A DNA stretch of 11,005 nt, taken from Kiritimatiellales bacterium (GTDB taxonomy: Bacteria; Verrucomicrobiota; Kiritimatiellia; Kiritimatiellales; Pontiellaceae). The translations under genes and the position numbers were made by a program. The DNA is taken from assembly GCA_030588285.1 (NCBI GenBank), contig JAUUYK010000012.1:1-11005 (forward strand). Reading direction: 5' to 3'. Positions 1-6,521 of this stretch are shown here, one piece after another. The notes under the pieces were generated by a model. That model searched no databases and had not been told where the DNA came from. It saw only the letters and a list, made by a program, of their open reading frames with translations. Position 1 is the first letter of the stretch. Every line of letters starts with the position of its first letter.

Positions 1-1381
1 GGACATGCGAATATTCTTTTTTGACGATCTCCTTGAGGAGCTTCAACTCAACCTCCGAGTCGCCTTTGCTGGATAACCGATAGGGAGCCAGCAGTTCTGC
101 CAGTGCATACGGTAAGCGGGATGAGGCATCATCCGGTGCCGCCAGTTCGGTATAGAGATTGTACAGTTTCAACGCAGGAGACTCCCATTTTGCGCCCCAT
201 TGGATGATCTCACCCGAGCGTTTGAGGAGAGTGAGGGCGAAGGCGGCGCGTCCGCGTTTGTTTTTGGCACGGCTCTCCGCCTTGCGCGCTTCGTCCACAA
301 TGCGTTGCAGGGGGAATTGATAGTGACCAACGGCAATCCCGCAGGAGGCATCCATTTTCCCGCCCATGGTTTCTTTAAAACCATTTCTGAGTTTCTCAGC
401 AATTTCCAGAGCGCGATCTGCCGAGCACATCAGGAGTACATCGTCACCCCCCGCGTAGACGAGCTGATCTTTTTTCGAATCTAGAATTTCTGCGACTTTT
501 TCCTGAGAAAATGTAGCAAGGGTTTGGCTGAACGCGGCGTGTTCCTCTTGTGTGTTTAGCTCTTTCAATGCGGCCCCCATCTTGTCGCCATCGAAGGCGA
601 TGACGGCAATATATGGACTCCCTTGATTTTCTTCATCATCCGCAAGCGAACGGGTGTCGATCACTTTCATTTCCGCATAAAAATCACTCTCTTTCTTGAA
701 CATCTTTTTTAAATAGGATTCGGGGAAAAGTCGTTTGATGCAGTTCATCGCTCCGTAGGGACCCGCTTTCTTCCAGAATTCATCCTCCCAAAACTTTTCG
801 GAACCGATCGATTCTTCTTTTCCGGAAAGGATATCTTTGGTGGCTCCGGCGATGCCGTTCCATGGTTTAAATTCTCGGGTGTTGCGTCGGGCGTCCATTT
901 GTTTTCCGAGGGTTTCGACATCGGCGTTCCAATCGTTGGAAACGGGGACGGCACACCAGTTGAAGATGGGAAAGACTTCGAGCTGTTCGTCCCAGCGGGC
1001 TTTCCAATCGTTGGAAGCTCCCAATTTAATCATTTTTTTCCAGCAGGTATTTCCAACTTTTTCCAGCTCACCGCGAAGCGCGGCTTCGGCCTCTACGGCG
1101 AGCTTTTCGACCTGCTCTTCTGAAACCAGCAACATAAATACATTCGGCAGGGTTGGGATCAATCCTGCGGCGGATGGGTTCCCCTTGAACATTTCGTAGA
1201 GGGGTTGTTTTTCCAAGGTCGGAAAAATGAACTCGCAACCTTCATCTTTGAACACGTTCATGGCGGAGGCGGTGAGCCAGGCGAGGATATAGCTGCCGGC
1301 CCACATATCGCGGGTGGAGCGAGCCTGGGCAATAAATTCTTGCACGGGTCCCACCTGCACTTTCATTAACATTTGACTCAT
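1..1381 (-). CDS. cmr2: Cas10/Cmr2, type III-B CRISPR palm synthase subunit (3' end cut by window edge)
   Basis: Large subunit of a type III-B (Cmr) RNA-guided complex. The frame stays open from an ATG at 1381 to the window edge, giving 460 codons. The N-terminus starts directly in the Cmr2-type stretch with VGPVQEFIAQARSTRDMWAG at residues 8-27, so there is no N-terminal HD nuclease domain. Palm motifs are visible: FDGDKMG with D264 and D266, and GGDD at residues 311-314, the metal-binding site that in this family makes cyclic oligoadenylate from ATP when target RNA is bound. AMNCIKRLFP, near residue 215, also resembles Cmr2 proteins. An SD sequence AAGGAG (1389-1394) sits 7 nt before the ATG, and the ATG overlaps the stop of the upstream Card1-like gene as TAATG, so translation is probably coupled. 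The C-terminal domain and the rest of the operon lie outside the window. The family call is from motif recognition, not a database search. Confidence 0.93.
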   Translation of the reverse strand, partial: MSQMLMKVQVGPVQEFIAQARSTRDMWAGSYILAWLTASAMNVFKDEGCEFIFPTLEKQPLYEMFKGNPSAAGLIPTLPNVFMLLVSEEQVEKLAVEAEAALRGELEKVGNTCWKKMIKLGASNDWKARWDEQLEVFPIFNWCAVPVSNDWNADVETLGKQMDARRNTREFKPWNGIAGATKDILSGKEESIGSEKFWEDEFWKKAGPYGAMNCIKRLFPESYLKKMFKKESDFYAEMKVIDTRSLADDEENQGSPYIAVIAFDGDKMGAALKELNTQEEHAAFSQTLATFSQEKVAEILDSKKDQLVYAGGDDVLLMCSADRALEIAEKLRNGFKETMGGKMDASCGIAVGHYQFPLQRIVDEARKAESRAKNKRGRAAFALTLLKRSGEIIQWGAKWESPALKLYNLYTELAAPDDASSRLPYALAELLAPYRLSSKGDSEVELKLLKEIVKKEYSHV

Positions 1382-2505
1382 TACTTTTCTCCTTGGTCGG
1401 GCTGAATGATTTGAACGATTCGTTCGGCCAGCCGATTCAGATCACGGCCTTCAATTAAGTTAATCTTCAAATCTCGCGCGCGTTTTCGATCGAACTTGCT
1501 CATCTCCTTAAACGTGGCGACAATCGATTGGGTATAGAGCCCAGCATAACCGCTGATACTATCGAGCTTGTATAAAACATCGCTGCCCTTCTCATTCATT
1601 CGGGCCGTTTTGCACTCAATCACATAGAGTTCATTCTTATAGAGAAACGCAGCATCAATTTCATTTTTGGTTCCCGTCGAACTCTCCACTTCAATCGACG
1701 CAGAAAAATCCTGCAAACCGAGCTGTTCATCCACCTTTTTTAGTTCGTTGGCCACATACTCCTCCAGCCAAAACCCCTTACAGAAATCGCGAGCGTGCGT
1801 GGAGGAAAACTCTATTTTCGTATCATCGTAATACGAAATACTACCCTGTTTGTAGAAGAGATCGAGCAAGCCACAGGTATCATCTGAAATCTCATTTCGG
1901 ATCGTTAAGGAATCCTCCTCCTCTGCCTTTGCGGCCAAATAATTCAACGTGCCTAGCTGTTTCTTATAGGTGTCGTACTTCTTTAATAGCGTCTCGCACA
2001 TCAAAACCGATTCTGATGAAATCTTCTTTTTCCGATTCTGTTGCTTTACCGAGTAACCATGAAGAGCAAAATAATCATGTAGCCTAATTTTATCCTGTAT
2101 TTGATAGGCGCTCGGATTTTGAGTATCCAACATTAGGATCTGACTATTTTCCAGCACCACATAAAAACAGGGCCGGTCGTCAAAAACCATCTGGGCGGCA
2201 ATGGTCATCAGCTTGGTTCCTCCCGTCAAATTTATTGCAATGGATTCCTGCGGACCGAACCCTGATGCCAACTCAAGGAAACGTTCTTGCAGCTCAACAA
2301 AATTATACGCATAGCCCAGCGAAAATATTTCTGTCTCAACGTTCTTCTTGTTAAAGAACGTGGCCATAGCCTCTGCCTTTTTCTGCATCGTATTGCTTGC
2401 ACAGAGGATAACTTTTCCCGGACGGATAGCCTCATCCAATACCGGTGTCACATTGGGGATCATTTGTCCCGATACGATGATGAGTTGTGTTTCAAATTGT
2501 TGCAT
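1381..2505 (-). CDS. Card1/Can2-like CARF-domain nuclease (cyclic-oligoadenylate effector)
   Basis: A 374-residue protein with an N-terminal CARF sensor and a C-terminal PD-(D/E)XK nuclease, the layout of Card1/Can2 effectors. Known Card1 is switched on by cyclic tetra-adenylate and nicks or cuts nucleic acids during type III immunity. The CARF ligand motif is INLTGGTKLMTIAA (residues 91-104). The nuclease core is NEIDAAF followed by YVIECKTA, so the likely metal and catalytic residues are D284, E297 and K299; GFWLEEYVANEL (244-255) would be the first helix of that fold. All core residues are present, so it looks active. The start was chosen at the second of two adjacent ATGs because AGGGAG (2511-2516) lies 5 nt upstream of it; the first ATG at 2508 is the alternative. 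The frame extends upstream to 2661, but that segment looks non-coding. It follows the NE0113-family gene and overlaps the Cas10 start by one base, so it is probably one operon. Whether the ligand is cA4 is inferred from the family. Confidence 0.9.
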   Translation of the reverse strand: MQQFETQLIIVSGQMIPNVTPVLDEAIRPGKVILCASNTMQKKAEAMATFFNKKNVETEIFSLGYAYNFVELQERFLELASGFGPQESIAINLTGGTKLMTIAAQMVFDDRPCFYVVLENSQILMLDTQNPSAYQIQDKIRLHDYFALHGYSVKQQNRKKKISSESVLMCETLLKKYDTYKKQLGTLNYLAAKAEEEDSLTIRNEISDDTCGLLDLFYKQGSISYYDDTKIEFSSTHARDFCKGFWLEEYVANELKKVDEQLGLQDFSASIEVESSTGTKNEIDAAFLYKNELYVIECKTARMNEKGSDVLYKLDSISGYAGLYTQSIVATFKEMSKFDRKRARDLKINLIEGRDLNRLAERIVQIIQPDQGEK

Positions 2506-2551
2506 CATTACTCCCTGGTTATTTTTAAAATTTACCCCCCGACGATCTTTG

Positions 2552-2574
2552 GTCGGGATTAAACAAACCCCGAC
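2552..2574 (-). promoter_or_regulatory. RNA hairpin in the leader of the Card1-like gene
   Basis: Read on the minus strand, GTCGGGGTT pairs with AATCCCGAC around a 5-nt loop (TGTTT), a 9-bp stem with one G-U pair. On the plus strand the same position would be an A-C mismatch, so the structure fits minus-strand RNA, the direction of the cas operon. A second GTCGGGG copy lies at 2537-2543, between the hairpin and the SD sequence, and could compete for the same CCCGAC arm. There is no U-tract, so it is not a standard terminator. A regulatory role is inferred. Confidence 0.45.
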
Positions 2575-2621
2575 TTCTCCCCGAAGAAGGGATCTCAAAA
2601 AACGGTTGCTGATTAAAATAG

Positions 2622-2662
2622 AGTGGTTCATCTGCATAAGGACAACAGTAGGTCGAACCACT
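2622..2662 (-). repeat. 8-bp inverted repeat downstream of the NE0113-family gene
   Basis: The arms AGTGGTTC (2622-2629) and GAACCACT (2655-2662) are perfect complements 25 bases apart, in the gap between the two CARF genes. On the minus strand the second arm is followed by CTATTTTAATC, only a weak U-rich run. This could be a poor terminator, an RNA-stabilising stem-loop or an operator pair. A separate 10-bp palindrome, CGGACGTCCG, lies at 2679-2688, just past the NE0113-family stop. Confidence 0.4.
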
Positions 2663-2691
2663 TTGTGAATCCCAAAAACGGACGTCCGATT

Positions 2692-3756
2692 TCATGATTC
2701 ATCCCAACGGATATTTTTTAAAGGAAATGAAAAAGTCTCTTTTTTCTGAAGATCAGGCACCAGGGTTCGAGCAAGTTGAGGAAATCGAAACAACTCCTCT
2801 AGCGTCTTTCGGACATCCGCCATCCGCTTCCGCAACGTATCATCATCGAGCAGAAACCTCTCATTAGGCCGGTACTTCTTTTCAAACCCGTGCGCCCATT
2901 CATAGGGAATTTTATCGAGAGATTGATCTTTAAAATAGGATTCTAGATACTCCCGAAAATCAACCCATGACTCACGAATTGCTGGCTGCCCCATCCACTT
3001 AATCCAGAAATACAGCAATCCAAAAGAGAGGGGCCCAATTTTGCACGTCGCTCCATTAATTACGTTAACCTCACGAGTCTTTGGATTAATTCCAATCTGA
3101 GGGAATTTTAGTTCCCCCGTATTAATAAAATTCACCAGACCGGAATAGGACGGTGGCGCATACTTTATGTTCTGCCACTGACTCACCCTTACAAAAGGAA
3201 TATCGGAAAGCTGAACCTGCGCGGCCTCAACTTCCTCTTTATTTTCCGGAAAACAAAACCCTTTATTTTCATTAATATACTGATCATTGGCCAAGACATG
3301 ACAAACCCTATCTTGCGCCCTTCCCAGCAAAGACATACAGGACAGCATCAACGCACTCATGGTTTTACGACCGCCGGCTATTGATGCAATAATACGAGTG
3401 TGCTCATCTTCTGCATACGGCTGCAATGTCTTCAAAATAAGATCCGCTACAACTTCATTTTGCTTCACGGAAGTGATGTCTGAAAAAGCACAATCTTCTT
3501 CGTTAAAAAGCTTAACAACTGGAGGAGGAAGCTCTGAGGCCCCTATTTCATCTATTAGGGCCGCCCACCACCCCTCTTTAAACAGAGCTTCATCTATCCT
3601 CTTTTTTCCAACCGTTGTCGTGAGAATCACTACTTCAGCCGGAACAATAGCAGGATCTTCCTGAGCCAAAGCCCACAGAGTTTCCGTTAAAACCGCAGGA
3701 GACGTCCCTACCACACCAATCAGCACATCCTTATAATTTCCCATGCTATGCATCAT
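2692..3756 (-). CDS. CARF-domain CRISPR accessory protein, NE0113 family
   Basis: A protein of about 354 residues recognised as the CRISPR-associated NE0113 family. The N-terminal CARF-like Rossmann domain shows GTSPAVLTETLWAL (residues 17-30) and SIAGGRKTM (125-133), followed by LLGRAQDRVCHVLA, the most recognisable block of the family. The CARF fold binds cyclic oligoadenylate. Members have been suggested to act as ring nucleases or Csm6-like effectors, but the role of this branch is not settled. The C-terminal part (about 235-354) includes LRKRMADVRKTLEELF, which could be winged-helix-like. I see no RX4-6H HEPN motif, so an RNase role is not supported. The first cas gene of the operon, it lies about 160 bp beyond the terminator of tRNA-Thr. 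The start is uncertain: ATG at 3756, 3753 or 3744, or TTG at 3774, all without a good SD sequence. It is followed by a 186-bp gap before the Card1-like gene. Confidence 0.85.
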   Translation of the reverse strand: MMHSMGNYKDVLIGVVGTSPAVLTETLWALAQEDPAIVPAEVVILTTTVGKKRIDEALFKEGWWAALIDEIGASELPPPVVKLFNEEDCAFSDITSVKQNEVVADLILKTLQPYAEDEHTRIIASIAGGRKTMSALMLSCMSLLGRAQDRVCHVLANDQYINENKGFCFPENKEEVEAAQVQLSDIPFVRVSQWQNIKYAPPSYSGLVNFINTGELKFPQIGINPKTREVNVINGATCKIGPLSFGLLYFWIKWMGQPAIRESWVDFREYLESYFKDQSLDKIPYEWAHGFEKKYRPNERFLLDDDTLRKRMADVRKTLEELFRFPQLARTLVPDLQKKETFSFPLKNIRWDES

Positions 3757-3788
3757 ACCATTCTTATAAACCAATCTAAAGGTTTATA

Positions 3789-3823
3789 CTTATAATCCAT
3801 ACTCGATCGCTCTAAAAGGAAGT
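3789..3823 (-). promoter_or_regulatory. Possible promoter region for the CRISPR operon (weak)
   Basis: The AT-rich stretch upstream of the NE0113-family start, read on the minus strand, offers a -10-like TATAAG (5 of 6 to consensus) with a poor -35-like TTTTAG 17 nt further upstream. A second TATAA-type word follows immediately. Because tRNA-Thr upstream ends in a strong terminator, the cas operon should have its own promoter between about 3757 and 3917. This is the best candidate seen, but the -35 match is weak. No clear operator was found. Confidence 0.25.
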
Positions 3824-3917
3824 CATGAAAGGGTCGTTACTTGCAAACTCTTCTGGGACATATAGCGGTACGCAGCCTAAACGTAACCTCACTTTACTTC
3901 ACCGGTCCGAGCACCCA

Positions 3918-3958
3918 CAAAAAGAAAACCCCCGCAACCGGGTGGTTACGAGGGTTTT
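3918..3958 (-). terminator. Intrinsic terminator of tRNA-Thr
   Basis: On the minus strand, 5 bases past the tRNA CCA end, AAAACCCTCGTAAC pairs with GTTGCGGGGGTTTT (14 bp including two G-U pairs) around a 6-nt loop, and is followed by CTTTTT. The G-U pairs become C-A mismatches on the other strand, so it is directed leftwards. It ends the tRNA transcript and insulates the CRISPR operon that begins about 160 bp further on. Confidence 0.9.
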
Positions 3959-3962
3959 TAAA

Positions 3963-4037
3963 TGGAGCCGGCGGTCAGAGTCGAACTGACGACCAACGGA
4001 TTACAAATCCGTTGCTCTGCCACTGAGCTACGCCGGC
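3963..4037 (-). tRNA. tRNA-Thr (anticodon UGU)
   Basis: A 75-nt cloverleaf including an encoded CCA end. The acceptor stem is GCCGGCG/CGCCGGC (7 bp), the D stem GCUC/GAGC, the anticodon stem ACGGA/UCCGU with loop UUUGUAA, so the anticodon is UGU, reading ACA and probably other ACN threonine codons. The T arm is GUCAG-UUCGACU-CUGAC and the discriminator base is U. It stands alone, with a near-consensus promoter upstream and an intrinsic terminator immediately downstream. Confidence 0.97.
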
Positions 4038-4053
4038 TTAAATTGAACGGCGG

Positions 4054-4081
4054 ATTATGCGAATATTGGAAAAAGAGTCAA
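4054..4081 (-). promoter_or_regulatory. Sigma70-type promoter of tRNA-Thr
   Basis: On the minus strand, TTGACT (4076-4081) and CATAAT (4054-4059) are separated by 16 nt; each matches the consensus at 5 of 6 positions. Transcription would start around 4045-4048, about 10 nt before the mature tRNA 5' end. Confidence 0.8.
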
Positions 4082-4241
4082 CACTTGGAAGAGACTTTTT
4101 TGCCTCGCTTCTATTTTAACCGAAATTGGGTTTTCTGAACGTCTTGTACTTTCCATGCGTAGAACCCAGGGCGGCGGAGTATTTTAATGCGCTGCGGGGC
4201 TCCTTTATGTCGTGTAGATCGGACTTTTAATCGCTCTCGTT

Positions 4242-4256
4242 CCAACCTATTGTTGG
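4242..4256 (+). promoter_or_regulatory. Small hairpin just before the maf start codon
   Basis: CCAAC and GTTGG form a perfect 5-bp stem with a CTATT loop, ending 4 bases before the maf ATG, where an SD sequence would normally lie. No SD sequence is present. The rest of 4082-4241 shows no gene and no convincing promoter. A role in limiting translation initiation is only inferred. Confidence 0.3.
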
Positions 4257-4260
4257 GTCT

Positions 4261-4830
4261 ATGAAAAATAATCCCCCGTTTCAAAAGTTGGTTCTGGCGA
4301 GCGCGTCTCCGCGTCGTCGTGAGTTATTGGAATCGCTCGGCCTGGTTTTCACCATTCAGGTGCCTGAAATTGATGAAACCCCGGAAGCAAACGAAGCTCC
4401 GCGGGCCTATGTTGAACGGCTGGCTCAAGAGAAAGCGGCGGCTATTTTGGCCGATGCCGATACTCTATTAATTGCCGCCGATACGATTGTGGTTCAAAAG
4501 GGTGCGATTCTTGGAAAACCCGAAAATGAGGCGGATGCGTTTTCAATGCTGTCCAATCTCTCGGGGCGCACCCACGAGGTGATTACCGGAGTCTGCGTAC
4601 AAAAGGGCGAACGAATCGTCCTTTTTTCTGTTTCAACGGAGGTGGTTTTTCGGGAGTTAGAAAAAAGTGAGATTGCGGCCTATATTGCCTCGGGCGATCC
4701 GATGGATAAGGCCGGTGCTTATGCCATTCAAGGCGGGGCAGCCCACATGGTTCGCGCGATTAAGGGTTCCTATACGAATGTAGTGGGACTTCCGCTGTGT
4801 GAGGTGCATGAGGTCTTGCTTTCCTTTTAA
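4261..4830 (+). CDS. maf: Maf-family nucleoside triphosphate pyrophosphatase (dTTP/UTP type)
   Basis: A 189-residue cytoplasmic protein of the Maf/HAM1 fold, the normal length for the family. It hydrolyses non-canonical or excess nucleoside triphosphates to monophosphates plus pyrophosphate, and Maf proteins are also linked to septum formation. Visible motifs are LASASPRRRELL (12-23), AADTIVV (about 72-78) with the catalytic-base aspartate, LGKP, SGRTHEVITGV, and the C-terminal block DKAGAYAIQGGAA then GSYTNVVGLPL. The IQG block is typical of the YhdE-like dTTP/UTPase subgroup rather than the YceF m7GTPase subgroup. The ATG at 4261 puts the first beta strand (KLVLASAS) at the expected distance from the N-terminus. 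No SD sequence is seen; a short hairpin occupies that position. The PAS-protein gene starts 45 bp downstream on the same strand, so co-transcription is possible. Confidence 0.93.
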   Translation: MKNNPPFQKLVLASASPRRRELLESLGLVFTIQVPEIDETPEANEAPRAYVERLAQEKAAAILADADTLLIAADTIVVQKGAILGKPENEADAFSMLSNLSGRTHEVITGVCVQKGERIVLFSVSTEVVFRELEKSEIAAYIASGDPMDKAGAYAIQGGAAHMVRAIKGSYTNVVGLPLCEVHEVLLSF

Positions 4831-4875
4831 AGGTGGCGTAAAAAAAACCGCATAGTTCGACGATTAACGCTAGCG

Positions 4876-6414
4876 ATGTGCTTTATGAAAAGATGGAATA
4901 TAACGCGTCTGCGATACTTTCTTCCGCCCATACTTGCTCTGGGGGAGACTTCAATTGCTTTTGCCTCATCAACGAAAGACTGCGCGGGGAACATCAGCTG
5001 CTCCGCAGACACGGAGTTCATTCTGATACTCCTCGGGACGACCGTTCTGCTGTTGCTGAGCATGCTATTGCGGCTTCGACAAATGCGCATTCGCCTCGAA
5101 GACAAAAGCAAGGCCTTGGAATGCAGTGAACACCTCTCCCAGTTGCTCGGCGAACATCTTCCAAACGCAATCATTTTCCAATTGGTTTTCTCCGCCGAAA
5201 AATCATTCCGCTTTACCTATCTCAGCAAAGGGTATGAACTCGCTTTTGGAGTTAAAGAAGAAGATGTTATTCAAAATCCGAGCCTCGCTTATGACCAGGT
5301 TTATGAAGCCGATATCCCCCTGCTGCACGAAACCTTTAAACGGGGAATCGAACACCTCGAACCGGCCGATTTAAAATTCCGCATACGGGATGCTTCTAAA
5401 AAATTGAAGGGGCTTTATCTGAGCGCTATCCCCTTCCGCCTCCACGGGGCGGTCATTTGGGATGGGTTCATACAAGACCTCTCCAGCACCAAACAAATTG
5501 GAGGCACATTGGCGGAAGAAAATCGCAACGTTCAAACCCTATTCGAGACCATTGACGACTTCTTGCTCGTGTGCGATATGAACGGGCAACTTATTCATTT
5601 TAATTCCACCGTTAAAAACCGGCTCGGCTACACCGAAAGTGACCTTAAAAACAGGAGTCTATCCAAGTTCTTTCCCGAAGAATCACAGGCCGAAATTGAT
5701 CAAATCATCGTTCATATTCAATCCAATAAATCCACCCTCTGCAAGCTTCCGCTCCAGATGAAAAATGGGGGGCTTATTCCGGTGAAAATGAATCTCTTCC
5801 AAGGCTCCTGGAAAAATAAAAAAGCCCTCTTCAGCGTGGCGCGCGACATCGCAAATCTTCAACAAACCGAAAGCGCTTTACATCAATCGCAGCAGATGCT
5901 CCGGCTCATCATGGATACCATTCCCATGTCAGTTTTCTGGAAAGATAAAGACTCGGTCTATCTCGGGTGCAATAAGATGTTCATTCGCGAATGCGGTCTT
6001 AAAAATATTTCCGATGTGGTTGGAAAAAGCCCGATCGACCTATTCAACCCCGACCAAGCGACGGAGGTGATCAAACAGGATCAGGATGTGATTACAAACA
6101 ATCAGCCGGTCTTTGGGGCGGTTCAATCGCACTCTCGTTCCGACGGAAGTATAGGCTGGCGGGAAAGTAGCAAAGTCCCCTTGCGCGACGATAACGGTCG
6201 GGCAGTTGGCGTGTTGGAGGTATGGACTGATGCAACGGAACGAAATTTAGCCGAAGAACGCCTCAAACGAACGCTCGAGGATATGGAGCGGTTCAACCAA
6301 TTAATGCGTGGGCGCGAACGCCGAACGCTCGAACTTAAAGCCGAAGTCAATGCTCTGCTGATCAGCTTGAGTAAACCTAAAAAATACCAAAACACGATGG
6401 ACTCGCTATTATGA
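4876..6414 (+). CDS. Membrane-anchored multi-PAS sensor protein without a kinase domain
   Basis: A 512-residue protein. The N-terminus looks like a signal peptide or first membrane segment (basic MKRW, a hydrophobic stretch, AFA-SS near residue 30), then a short cysteine-containing segment (C36, C42), then a clear transmembrane helix (about 48-66) followed by basic residues. Three PAS-like domains follow, at about 85-205, 212-330 and 335-455; the second and third end in the usual VARDI and VWTDATERN strands before a helix. A coiled coil at 455-497 (DMERFNQLMRGRERRTLELK) is the kind that normally leads into a histidine-kinase dimerisation domain, but the protein stops there: no HisKA, HATPase, GGDEF or receiver is present. 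The ATG at 4876 has no SD sequence; ATG at 4885 (MKRW) is an equally good start. Its stop overlaps a small ORF as ATGA, and a hybrid kinase follows. It is probably an input partner of that kinase; the ligand is unknown. Confidence 0.85.
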   Translation: MCFMKRWNITRLRYFLPPILALGETSIAFASSTKDCAGNISCSADTEFILILLGTTVLLLLSMLLRLRQMRIRLEDKSKALECSEHLSQLLGEHLPNAIIFQLVFSAEKSFRFTYLSKGYELAFGVKEEDVIQNPSLAYDQVYEADIPLLHETFKRGIEHLEPADLKFRIRDASKKLKGLYLSAIPFRLHGAVIWDGFIQDLSSTKQIGGTLAEENRNVQTLFETIDDFLLVCDMNGQLIHFNSTVKNRLGYTESDLKNRSLSKFFPEESQAEIDQIIVHIQSNKSTLCKLPLQMKNGGLIPVKMNLFQGSWKNKKALFSVARDIANLQQTESALHQSQQMLRLIMDTIPMSVFWKDKDSVYLGCNKMFIRECGLKNISDVVGKSPIDLFNPDQATEVIKQDQDVITNNQPVFGAVQSHSRSDGSIGWRESSKVPLRDDNGRAVGVLEVWTDATERNLAEERLKRTLEDMERFNQLMRGRERRTLELKAEVNALLISLSKPKKYQNTMDSLL

Positions 6415-6521
6415 CCGCCACTTATACGTCCTCGCTCCATTCATCCGATGCCGAGTCGCACCGGCTCATACAACCCCATGATCCTCTTTATGAAAGCGAA
6501 AAAAAAAGATTAATCCGATGA
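6411..6521 (+). CDS. Possible 36-residue small protein, ATGA-overlapped at both ends
   Basis: A short open frame fills the gap between the PAS protein and the hybrid kinase. Its ATG overlaps the upstream TGA (ATGA at 6411-6414) and its TGA overlaps the kinase ATG (ATGA at 6518-6521). The product begins MTATYTSSLHSSDAE, is polar with no membrane segment, and ends in the basic KKRLIR. No family is recognised. The double overlap suggests termination-reinitiation that would carry ribosomes from the PAS gene to the kinase, which lacks an SD sequence of its own. It may be a real small protein, a translation-coupling leader, or chance. A run of nine A (6499-6507) lies near its end. Confidence 0.4.
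   Translation: MTATYTSSLHSSDAESHRLIQPHDPLYESEKKRLIR

Noticed and set aside
200..484. Plus-strand frames opposite cas10, and similar ones at 837-1199
   Set aside because: The minus-strand frame carries GGDD and other Cmr2 motifs continuously across this region.
2509..2661. In-frame N-terminal extension of the Card1-like protein by about 51 residues
   Set aside because: The CARF domain begins right after the ATG at 2505, which has a well-placed SD sequence; the extension covers inverted repeats and resembles no domain.
2679..2688. CGGACGTCCG palindrome followed by TTTTT on the minus strand as a terminator
   Set aside because: A perfect palindrome without a loop leaves only a 3-4 bp stem, too weak for intrinsic termination; more likely a chance or operator-like palindrome.
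1..3920. CRISPR array
   Set aside because: I looked for regularly spaced direct repeats near the cas genes. The only repeated word, GTCGGGG at 2537-2543 and 2568-2574, belongs to a hairpin region and does not form repeat-spacer units.
3841..4026. Plus-strand 61-codon frame with a C-terminus like QSRTDDQRITNPLLCH
   Set aside because: It runs antisense through the terminator and the tRNA-Thr gene; this C-terminus is the usual spurious translation of a tRNA complement.
6415..6517. Remnant of a lost kinase domain at the end of the PAS protein
   Set aside because: None of the three plus-strand frames in this gap shows HisKA-like sequence; the gap is too short and one frame is an unrelated small ORF.
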